NCBI GenBank assembly: GCA_017629275.1
Contig: JAGBXM010000009.1
Location: 1 to 52,098, forward strand
Length of the DNA stretch: 52,098 nt
Reading direction: 5' to 3'
From: Clostridia bacterium
GTDB taxonomy: Bacteria > Bacillota > Clostridia > Oscillospirales > Acutalibacteraceae
The position numbers were made by a program, and so were the translations under genes. Below are positions 1 to 6,090 of the stretch, piece by piece (positions within the stretch are counted from its first letter, which is position 1; every line of letters starts with the position of its first letter). Below the pieces are notes generated by a model. That model was not told the origin of the DNA, searched no databases, and was given only the letters and a program-made list of their open reading frames with translations.

Positions 1-304
1 CCCCGACATATTTGCCGTAGGTGGGACTGTCTTTGCGAAGGTCGACCGCTACGTCGTATACTTCGCCGCGAATGACACGGACGAGTTTTGATTGTGGGTA
101 GTTGATCTGAAAATGAAGCCCTCTCAAAACACCTTTTTTAGACATTGATTGATTATCCTGCACAAAGGTGACGTTAATACCGCCTTCACAGTAGTCGTTA
201 TATTGATAGGTCTCCATAAAATATCCGCGGTCATCACCGAAAACGGTGGGTTCAACAATGATTACGCCATCTATATCGGTTTTGATAAAGTTGAATTTTC
301 CCAT
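1..304 (-). CDS. rfbC: dTDP-4-dehydrorhamnose 3,5-epimerase, 3' end outside window
   Basis: RfbC/RmlC epimerises dTDP-4-keto-6-deoxyglucose at C3 and C5, the third step of dTDP-L-rhamnose synthesis. The visible N-terminal 101 residues carry the cupin-type family features: a DDRGYFMETY segment near residue 24, a QDNQS motif, and RGLHFQ with the catalytic histidine near residue 63. The ATG (302-304) lies four bases after the rfbB stop, and the end of rfbB supplies an AAGGGCAAG-like ribosome binding stretch, so the two are translationally linked. The reading frame is open to base 1, so the C-terminal half is missing because of the window edge, not mutation. The assignment is very safe given rfbB and rfbD upstream. 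Confidence 0.93.
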   Translation of the reverse strand, partial: MGKFNFIKTDIDGVIIVEPTVFGDDRGYFMETYQYNDYCEGGINVTFVQDNQSMSKKGVLRGLHFQINYPQSKLVRVIRGEVYDVAVDLRKDSPTYGKYVG

Positions 305-308
305 AAAA

Positions 309-1367
309 TCACTTGCCCTTATACATTCTTTCGTAGTATTTCTGATATTCACCGCTTGTAACGTTTTTGACCCAATCCTGATTGTCAAGATACCACTTTA
401 AAGTCTTTTTGATACCAACTTCAAAGCAGGTTTCGGGGTACCAACCAAGGTCGTCCTTGATTTTCTGCGGGTCGATACCGTAACGGCGATCGTGGCCTTT
501 GCGGTCGGTTACGTATTTGATCATATGTTCGCCGACGGTTTCGTCAACGTTTTCTTTAATGTATTGAATTATGGTTTTAACAATGAAAATATTGGGACGC
601 TCGTTATGACCGCCGACATTGTATACCTCGCCGTCAACACCGTCGCGAATAACCATATCGATAGCTTTGCAATGGTCGTCAACGTACAACCAGTCTCTGA
701 CCTGCATACCGTCTCCGTAAACGGGGAGGTCTTTGTGATTGATAGTATTATTCATGATGAGCGGAATGAGTTTTTCGGGGAACTGATAAGGTCCATAGTT
801 ATTGGAACAACGGGTAATATTGATAGGCAGCTTATAGGTGTCGTGATATGCTTTTACAAACATATCGGATGCTGCCTTTGAGGAAGAATAGGGAGAGTGG
901 GGGCAAAGGGGTGTTGTTTCGGTGAAGAACCCTGTTTCACCCAATGAACCGTATACCTCATCGGTAGAGACCTGATGGAATTTTACCCCTTCGCGGTAAA
1001 CGTCGTCTCCGATTTGCCAAGCCGCTTTTGCAATATTGAGAAGGTTTACGGTACCGAGTACGTTGGTCTGCACGAAAATGTCCGGATCAGAAATGCTACG
1101 GTCAACGTGACTTTCGGCGGCAAAGTTGACGACGTAATCAACGGTGTTTTCATCAAAAATTTTCTGAATAGCATCTTTGTCTCTGATGTCGGCCTGAACG
1201 AAACTGTAATTGGGATTGCTCTCAACCGATTTGAGATTTTCAAGGTTGCCTGCATAGGTGAGCGAGTCAACGTTGATGATCTTAACGTCGGTGTATTTAT
1301 TGAGCATATAAATGATGAAGTTTGAACCAATGAATCCGGCACCGCCGGTGACGAGATATGTTTTCAT
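309..1367 (-). CDS. rfbB: dTDP-glucose 4,6-dehydratase
   Basis: RfbB/RmlB converts dTDP-glucose to dTDP-4-keto-6-deoxyglucose with bound NAD. It is an extended short-chain dehydrogenase of 352 residues, normal for the family. The Rossmann motif TGGAGFIG is at residues 7-14, STDEVYG at about 134-140, and the catalytic YxxxK pair is Y160/K164. The start chosen is the ATG at 1365-1367, preceded at 1374-1380 by a strong AGGAGAG ribosome binding site; an in-frame codon nine residues upstream has no such site. It sits 13 bases after rfbD and 4 bases before rfbC in the rhamnose operon. Confidence 0.96.
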   Translation of the reverse strand: MKTYLVTGGAGFIGSNFIIYMLNKYTDVKIINVDSLTYAGNLENLKSVESNPNYSFVQADIRDKDAIQKIFDENTVDYVVNFAAESHVDRSISDPDIFVQTNVLGTVNLLNIAKAAWQIGDDVYREGVKFHQVSTDEVYGSLGETGFFTETTPLCPHSPYSSSKAASDMFVKAYHDTYKLPINITRCSNNYGPYQFPEKLIPLIMNNTINHKDLPVYGDGMQVRDWLYVDDHCKAIDMVIRDGVDGEVYNVGGHNERPNIFIVKTIIQYIKENVDETVGEHMIKYVTDRKGHDRRYGIDPQKIKDDLGWYPETCFEVGIKKTLKWYLDNQDWVKNVTSGEYQKYYERMYKGK

Positions 1368-1380
1368 ATATTTCTCTCCT

Positions 1381-2274
1381 TTAGTTGTTTTCAATTGAGT
1401 CCAGCTTTTGGATGTATTCTTTTAAAGCTACCGTCCATTCGCGCATATGGTCCCCGACAGTTTCACGTAAATGACGGTTATCCAAAGAAGAATAGGCAGG
1501 ACGCTTGGCGGGACGATTTGATTGCTCCGTCGTGCATGGGTCGACGGTGCAGGGAATATTGGAATATTCAACTATTTTTTTTGCAAAGTCGAACCAAGTG
1601 CACTCACCTTTACCCGTGCAATGATAAACACCGTAGTTTTGAGTGATAGCTGCTAAAAGAATATGGTATGCGAGGTCCTCGCAGTTGGTGGGGTTGCCGC
1701 GTTGGTCGTTGACAACGGTCAACGCGCCTCTTTCTTTGGCAAATTTGCGTATTGTTTTAACGAAGTTATTGCCGATAAGTCCGTAAAGCCACGAGGTTCT
1801 GAAAATGAAATGCTTTTCGGTTGCGGCGATCACTTTGAGTTCGCCGTTGCGTTTTGAAGCACCGTAAGCCGTTACGGGTGCGCATTGGTCGGTTTCTACG
1901 TAAGGCTTGTCCGCGTCACCTCTGAAAACGTAGTCGGTCGAAACGTGTACTATTTTGGCATTTGTTTCTTTAGCTGCTAAGGCAAGGTTTTCGGGACCGT
2001 GGGCATTTACGGCTTCGGCCGCTTCGCGGTTGGTCTCGCAACCGTCGACGTTGGTCATTGCGGCGCAGTTGATTATTAGATCGGGTCTGTTTTCATCGAT
2101 GAACTTTGAAACTTCATTACGGTTGGTTATATCAAGTTGTTCAACGTCTACCGCAATTACTTCACAGTCTTTGTATTCTTCGGGGAGTGTTCCCAACGAG
2201 TTTTCTTGTGTCTTTAACAGCTCTTGAAGTGTGTTACCAAGTTGTCCGTTTGAACCGGTTAACAGAATTTTCAA
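1381..2274 (-). CDS. rfbD: dTDP-4-dehydrorhamnose reductase
   Basis: RfbD/RmlD performs the final NAD(P)H-dependent reduction giving dTDP-L-rhamnose. The 297-residue protein has the nucleotide-binding motif TGSNGQLG at residues 6-13, an STDYVF segment near 112-117 and the catalytic YxxxK at Y137/K141. Translation appears to begin at a TTG (2272-2274), with GAGGA six to seven bases upstream overlapping the stop of the glycosyltransferase gene. The order is glycosyltransferase, rfbD, rfbB, rfbC; no rfbA (glucose-1-phosphate thymidylyltransferase) is visible and it may lie past the left edge. Confidence 0.95.
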   Translation of the reverse strand: MKILLTGSNGQLGNTLQELLKTQENSLGTLPEEYKDCEVIAVDVEQLDITNRNEVSKFIDENRPDLIINCAAMTNVDGCETNREAAEAVNAHGPENLALAAKETNAKIVHVSTDYVFRGDADKPYVETDQCAPVTAYGASKRNGELKVIAATEKHFIFRTSWLYGLIGNNFVKTIRKFAKERGALTVVNDQRGNPTNCEDLAYHILLAAITQNYGVYHCTGKGECTWFDFAKKIVEYSNIPCTVDPCTTEQSNRPAKRPAYSSLDNRHLRETVGDHMREWTVALKEYIQKLDSIENN

Positions 2275-2283
2275 AATTATTCC

Positions 2284-3045
2284 TCACTTTCCTTTATGCT
2301 TCCATAAGAATTTAAACATTGAAGAAATATGGATCATCAGATATTTAAAACTTTTAGAACTGCTTCGTTCCCACTCGTGGATAACGTGGAACTGTGGCAG
2401 GAATACAACTTTTCCGTACTTCTTGGCACGTAAGGTTAAGTCGGCATCCTCCATATACATAAAGAAGCGTTCATCAAACCCGTTCAATTTTTTGAAAACA
2501 TCACTTCTGACAACGGCGAAACACCCGCTGCACTGATCGATTTCTGTAGGAACGTCAAGAATTTTATTTTCCATTGTGTATTCCAGGGCTTTTTTCTTAA
2601 AAAACGGAGTTCTCCGTGCTAAAAGATATATGAATTTCGGCTTGAGCTTTGGAAGATGTTGTTCGCTTTTATCGGGAAAAAGGATTTTAGGCGTTGCCAT
2701 TACGATGTTTTGGTGCTTGTCCATATAATTGCAGATTTCGGACAGCACATCGTTCTCAATACGGATATCAGGATTTATAATTGCGTGGTATTCGGAGTCG
2801 ATAAGCGGGAGGACAAGGTTGTTGGCCTTGCCGAAACCCAAATTTGCTTTGTTTTCAATAAAAATTGCGTCGGGATCGGCTTTGAAAACAATGTCTTTAG
2901 TGTTATCGGTCGAACCGTTATCAAAAATAAAGAGCTTATAGTCGATATTTTGAGTAAACTTTTTTACAGAAGAAACGGTTGCTCCGACCTTGTGTTCACT
3001 GTTATACGTGACGATACACATAGAGAGTTTTGAGGAGTGTTGCAT
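2284..3045 (-). CDS. Family 2 glycosyltransferase, probable rhamnosyltransferase
   Basis: This is a GT-A fold glycosyltransferase of 253 residues, probably cytoplasmic or membrane-peripheral since no transmembrane helix is evident. It shows the GT2 N-terminal pattern (CIVTYNSE, then FDNGSTDNT), a NPDIRI segment as the nucleotide-sugar/metal site, and a downstream MEDADLTLR motif typical of WbbL-like rhamnosyltransferases. Being first in the dTDP-rhamnose operon suggests it adds rhamnose to a cell wall or surface polysaccharide; that substrate is inferred from context. The ATG at 3043-3045 has GGAGG five bases upstream; a TTG four codons earlier overlaps that site and is rejected as the start. 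Confidence 0.88.
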   Translation of the reverse strand: MQHSSKLSMCIVTYNSEHKVGATVSSVKKFTQNIDYKLFIFDNGSTDNTKDIVFKADPDAIFIENKANLGFGKANNLVLPLIDSEYHAIINPDIRIENDVLSEICNYMDKHQNIVMATPKILFPDKSEQHLPKLKPKFIYLLARRTPFFKKKALEYTMENKILDVPTEIDQCSGCFAVVRSDVFKKLNGFDERFFMYMEDADLTLRAKKYGKVVFLPQFHVIHEWERSSSKSFKYLMIHISSMFKFLWKHKGK

Positions 3046-3075
3046 AACAGCCTCCAATACATTATTATCAGTTAT

Positions 3076-3104
3076 ATTTTACCACACATTCCTATTCAAA
3101 TCAA
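3076..3104 (-). promoter_or_regulatory. Sigma-A type promoter of the rhamnose operon
   Basis: Read on the minus strand, TTGATT (3104-3099) and TAAAAT (3081-3076) are separated by exactly 17 bases, and a TGTGG stretch lies directly before the -10. The predicted start is about 25 bases upstream of the glycosyltransferase ATG. Confidence 0.7.
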
Positions 3105-3122
3105 CATCAATTTATTTTTGTG

Positions 3123-3152
3123 TTGAAAAGGAAAGGTTGTTTATGGTATTAT
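3123..3152 (+). promoter_or_regulatory. Likely promoter reading into the hairpin leader and radC
   Basis: TTGAAA (3123-3128) and TATTAT (3147-3152) are 18 bases apart; an overlapping TATAAT (3150-3155) would have a 21-base spacer. It is arranged back to back with the rhamnose promoter. Transcripts from here would carry about 240 bases of leader before the radC start. Confidence 0.5.
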
Positions 3153-3166
3153 AATGATTATAGAAC

Positions 3167-3344
3167 GTGGAAACGCTTTGTGCTTCCACAAAAGCTGATA
3201 AATCAGCTTTTAAATAATCAAATTTTTCAGAATTTGATTATTTTTCTTTACATATTGCAATGGTCGTTGTCAAATTTTTAAAGAAAATTTGTTGCCAAAT
3301 CAAAGATTTGGCGTTGAAATTGCACTAAAAGTGCAATTTCAACG
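3167..3344. repeat. Array of six consecutive, unrelated inverted repeats (radC leader)
   Basis: Bases 3046-3399 hold no gene. Within them lie six near-contiguous palindromes. 3167-3189: GTGGAA/TTCCAC, 6 bp. 3190-3211: AAAAGCTGA/TCAGCTTTT, 9 bp, loop TAAA. 3212-3243: 13-bp stem, arms 3212-3224 and 3231-3243. 3271-3291: CAAATTTT/AAAATTTG, 8 bp, loop TAAAG. 3294-3312: GCCAAATC/GATTTGGC, 8 bp, loop AAA. 3312-3344: 14-bp stem, arms 3312-3325 and 3331-3344, loop TAAAA. All are perfect in the listed arms. The stems differ in sequence, so this is neither a CRISPR nor a simple repeat. Loops are short and A-rich. It may be a structured 5' leader, stacked attenuators or a small mobile hairpin element. 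Confidence 0.75.
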
Positions 3345-3399
3345 TTCAACCATCATTATGTATGAAATTAGTTATAAAATGTTTGAAAGGGTCGTTACG

Positions 3400-4137
3400 G
3401 TGAGTCAGAAAATAGAAAAACAGAACCAAAAGGAAAAGTCTCAAGTGAAGAATCTTCACGACGGTCATCGCAACAGAATGAGAGAACGGTTTAAAAGAGC
3501 CGGATTTAAAGGAATGCACGACCATGAGATGTTGGAATTGTTGTTGTTTTACTCGATTCCGAGAAAAGACACCAATCCAATCGCACACCGACTTATTGAT
3601 AGATTCGGTTCTATTGCCGGTGTCCTTGATGCCTCAGAAGATCAGCTGCTTATGGTCGACGGAATTACGCAGAACTCCGTCTCGTTGATAAAATTATTGG
3701 TTCCGTTTTTTCATGAGTACAAGAAGCAGAAAACAAGCGGAGTGCGTCTGAAGAATTCCAATGAATGCGGAAAGTATCTTTGTGATTACTATTCGGGTAT
3801 CAATAACGAGCGAGTTGTTGTACTGTGTCTTGATGCTTCGGGTAAATTGATTACTTGTGAGACGGTGTGTGAAGGTGAATTGACCGAAGTTGTGGTAAAC
3901 TGCCGTCGGCTTATTGAGATAGTTTTAAAATATCCAAGTACTGCCGGCATTATTCTGGCGCATAATCATCCCGGCGGTCTGGCTCTTCCTTCAAGGGAGG
4001 ACATAGACAGTACTAACGACCTGATGCTGACCTTGAAGGCTGTGAATATTTGTATCATTGATCACATGATCGTTGCAGGGGATGAGTATGTTTCGTTAGC
4101 GTCATCGGGTGCTTTTAAAGCCACGTTTCAACTATGA
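3400..4137 (+). CDS. radC: RadC/YicR family JAB-domain protein
   Basis: RadC proteins combine an N-terminal helix-hairpin-helix region with a C-terminal JAB1/MPN metalloprotease-like domain; their role is uncertain despite the old DNA-repair name. The 245-residue protein shows the LHDGHRNRMRERF opening at residues 19-31, the HhH-like stretch at about 55-100, and the metal-binding AHNHPGG...D signature with H188, H190 and D201. The start chosen is a GTG at 3400-3402 with GAAAGGG about eight bases upstream; earlier in-frame ATG codons lie in or near the hairpin leader and have no ribosome binding site. It is a single-gene unit. Confidence 0.9.
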   Translation: MSQKIEKQNQKEKSQVKNLHDGHRNRMRERFKRAGFKGMHDHEMLELLLFYSIPRKDTNPIAHRLIDRFGSIAGVLDASEDQLLMVDGITQNSVSLIKLLVPFFHEYKKQKTSGVRLKNSNECGKYLCDYYSGINNERVVVLCLDASGKLITCETVCEGELTEVVVNCRRLIEIVLKYPSTAGIILAHNHPGGLALPSREDIDSTNDLMLTLKAVNICIIDHMIVAGDEYVSLASSGAFKATFQL

Positions 4138-4204
4138 TTTGGAAGTGTTATATAGTTTTTTTGCTAAAAGGCAATGAAGTTTTAAACAAAATAATAAATA
4201 TTCG

Positions 4205-4245
4205 TTGACAAATTGTGGCTTTAGCTGTATACTAACTGTAGTATA
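4205..4245 (+). promoter_or_regulatory. Strong promoter with overlapping palindromic operator candidate
   Basis: TTGACA (4205-4210) and TATACT (4228-4233) have a 17-base spacer, an excellent sigma-A match. The -10 is the left arm of a perfect inverted repeat TATACT-N6-AGTATA (4228-4245), positioned where a repressor would block initiation. It serves the cohesin-dockerin gene. Confidence 0.75.
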
Positions 4246-4289
4246 TTATGTTCAGCAGTATACCTGTTGAGAAAAGGAGTTTTTAGATA

Positions 4290-5003
4290 ATGCGTAATTT
4301 TTTAAAACTTTCCGTTAGCATAATTCTTGTTTTTTCTATGTTATTTTCTCTGGCGGTTGCAGCTATGAACGTCGGTGCCGTCGAGGTTGGTTCTCTCGGT
4401 GTTGCTGTTGAGACCGTTGATGCAACGGCAGGGGACACCGTTGATGTTAAGATCGATATTACTGACAACCCCGGAATCATCGCTCTTAAAATGAGTGTTG
4501 TATATGATGAAGAAGTTCTTACTCTCGTTGGCGCAACCGATGCCGGTGTTCTTGGCGGTTATTTGTTTGATGATTCTTATACTTCGCCCTATATCTTAAC
4601 TTGGAACGAAGGCGATGCTGATAAAAACAATGTTTCTACCGGCACTATAGTAACTCTTCATTTTGAGGTTGCTGACAATGCTGTAGCAGGCACAACCGAG
4701 ATTACTGTCGGAATTGAAGATGCTAATGATTGCCTGAATTATGATCTTGAGGCTGTTTCCTTTGAGGCAACCGTCGGCGGTGTGACTGTTAAAGAAGAAG
4801 TTGTTGTTGGTGATTTGTCCGGCGATGATGTTCTCGATAGCGACGATGCAGTTTATCTTATGAATTACACATTGCACGGCGCTGAGGATTATCAGCTTAA
4901 TCAGTCAGCCGATTTTGACGGTAACGGTGAAGTTGACTTTAATGACGCAATTTGGTTGTTGTATAACACCATCTTCGGTTCTGAATTATATCCTCTTCAT
5001 TAA
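4290..5003 (+). CDS. Secreted cohesin-dockerin protein (mini-scaffoldin)
   Basis: This 237-residue protein has a signal peptide (residues 1 to about 25-30: basic start, long hydrophobic stretch, Ala-rich end), one cohesin-like beta-sandwich domain at about 35-166, and a dockerin at about 173-235. The dockerin has two duplicated calcium-binding F-hand segments, starting GDLSGDD (174-180) and DFDGNGEVD (208-216), each followed by a helix. Cohesin-dockerin binding builds cellulosomes; a protein with one of each resembles adaptor scaffoldins such as ScaC of Ruminococcus flavefaciens, which change docking specificity. It has its own strong promoter, an AAAGGAG site at 4273-4279, and no catalytic domain. 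The binding partners are unknown, and no other cohesin or dockerin occurs in the window. Confidence 0.88.
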   Translation: MRNFLKLSVSIILVFSMLFSLAVAAMNVGAVEVGSLGVAVETVDATAGDTVDVKIDITDNPGIIALKMSVVYDEEVLTLVGATDAGVLGGYLFDDSYTSPYILTWNEGDADKNNVSTGTIVTLHFEVADNAVAGTTEITVGIEDANDCLNYDLEAVSFEATVGGVTVKEEVVVGDLSGDDVLDSDDAVYLMNYTLHGAEDYQLNQSADFDGNGEVDFNDAIWLLYNTIFGSELYPLH

Positions 5004-5090
5004 ATATGTTGCCCGGAGAACTGAGAGTGGGCAATAAGACGTTAATACGCCTTGCATAAATTGTGTTCTCCATACATAATGTATATTGCG

Positions 5091-5125
5091 AAGCGGTACG
5101 TTTCCCGTACCGCTTTTGATTTTTG
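5091..5125 (+). terminator. Intrinsic terminator after the cohesin-dockerin gene
   Basis: AAGCGGTACG (5091-5100) pairs with CGTACCGCTT (5106-5115) and is followed by TTGATTTTT. A weaker hairpin TTGCCC/GGGCAA lies just after the stop codon. Confidence 0.75.
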
Positions 5126-5143
5126 AAAGGATTTTACGTTTTT

Positions 5144-5821
5144 ATGAAAGCTATATTGGATCTTATGAGTGAGATCAACCTTGTATCCGTTGCGGTCAGA
5201 CTTGTTTTGGCGGTAATACTCGGTGGTCTTATCGGTAGTGAACGCGGTAAGCATGGACGTGCGGCAGGACTTCGCACACATATTCTTATTTGCATAGGTG
5301 CAACAATGACAGCGTTGACAGGTTTGTTTGTAACCGGTTCTGTCGGTGGAGATGCGTTCAGAATTTCTGCTCAGGTTGTATCGGGAATCGGTTTTCTTGG
5401 GGCAGGTACTATTCTTGTCAAAAACAATTCGGTTGTTACAGGTCTTACAACTGCAGCCGGTATGTGGACTACTGCCGCTATCGGTATTGCTATCGGATAT
5501 GGGTTCTATACGGCTTCGATTATTGCGACGTTTCTGTGCATTTTTACGGCAACCGTATTGAGTAAGTTAGAGGCAAACAGTAAGAATGTACTTAGGTTTT
5601 ATGCTGAGGTTAAAAATGTTAATGAGACCGGTGCCGTCGTTGAAAGAATTAAGGAACTGTCGGGTATTGTTTGCTCGGTTGATGTAATGGCACCTAAAAG
5701 TAACGTAAGTGGCCACGTAGGTCTGAACATTGACGTTAAAAACCCTGACGAAAAGGATGACGTAAAGTCAATGATTTCCTCTGTAGAGGGAGTTTGTTTT
5801 GTTGTTGAAGATAACGCTTGA
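5144..5821 (+). CDS. MgtC/SapB family membrane protein
   Basis: This is a 225-residue integral membrane protein. The MgtC signature is clear: GGLIGSERGKHGRAAGLRTH at about residues 28-47, followed by several hydrophobic helices (about 48-65, 75-95, 105-125 and 126-142), then a soluble C-terminal ACT-like domain from about 150. MgtC relatives are linked to survival in low magnesium or acid and to modulation of membrane ATPases; the role here is unknown. The ATG at 5144 is chosen with GAAAGGA about 13 bases upstream, longer than ideal; the ATG at 5165 is an alternative. No magnesium riboswitch is recognisable in the 140 bases upstream, so regulation is unclear. Terminators lie on both sides. 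Confidence 0.87.
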   Translation: MKAILDLMSEINLVSVAVRLVLAVILGGLIGSERGKHGRAAGLRTHILICIGATMTALTGLFVTGSVGGDAFRISAQVVSGIGFLGAGTILVKNNSVVTGLTTAAGMWTTAAIGIAIGYGFYTASIIATFLCIFTATVLSKLEANSKNVLRFYAEVKNVNETGAVVERIKELSGIVCSVDVMAPKSNVSGHVGLNIDVKNPDEKDDVKSMISSVEGVCFVVEDNA

Positions 5822-5849
5822 TTTAAGTAATATATAATACAAATGTTTG

Positions 5850-5897
5850 CCGCACATTCTTTGGTATTTACCGCAGGGAATGTGCGGTATTTTTATT
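5850..5897 (+). terminator. Terminator after the MgtC-family gene
   Basis: CCGCACATTC (5850-5859) pairs with GAATGTGCGG (5878-5887) around an 18-base loop and is followed by TATTTTTATTA. Confidence 0.75.
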
Positions 5898-5942
5898 ACT
5901 CTTTTCAGAATAAAAAATACACTAAAATATTTTAATTGATAC

Positions 5943-5971
5943 TTGCATTATAATATATTGTGTGCTATAAT
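5943..5971 (+). promoter_or_regulatory. Promoter of the EF-G-like gene
   Basis: TTGCAT (5943-5948), a 17-base spacer and TATAAT (5966-5971) with an extended -10 TG at 5963-5964. The predicted transcript has a leader of about 110 bases. Confidence 0.75.
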
Positions 5972-6016
5972 TAACAAAAGGAATAAAATCTATTAAATTT
6001 ATCCCTTAAATATGTG

Positions 6017-6055
6017 CAGGTTGCACAATTCGTTGTGCTGAAATCTATCAACCTG
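6017..6055 (+). other. Structured leader element upstream of the EF-G-like gene
   Basis: An outer stem CAGGTT/AACCTG (6017-6022 with 6050-6055) encloses a hairpin GCACAA-TTCG-TTGTGC (6023-6038) closed by a stable UUCG loop, leaving a one-sided bulge of about ten bases at 6039-6048. It lies in the predicted transcript about 35 bases before the start codon. It does not match a riboswitch class I recognise. Confidence 0.45.
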
Positions 6056-6090
6056 AATGTATTTCATTTTATTTATAAAGGATGGTCTAT

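Noticed and set aside
3167-3344. CRISPR array before radC
   Set aside because: The stems are all different, there are no identical direct repeats or uniform spacers, and no cas genes are present.
5004-5143. Magnesium riboswitch before the MgtC-family gene
   Set aside because: Only about 140 bases are available, half occupied by the upstream terminator; no M-box-like or ykkC-like pattern could be recognised.
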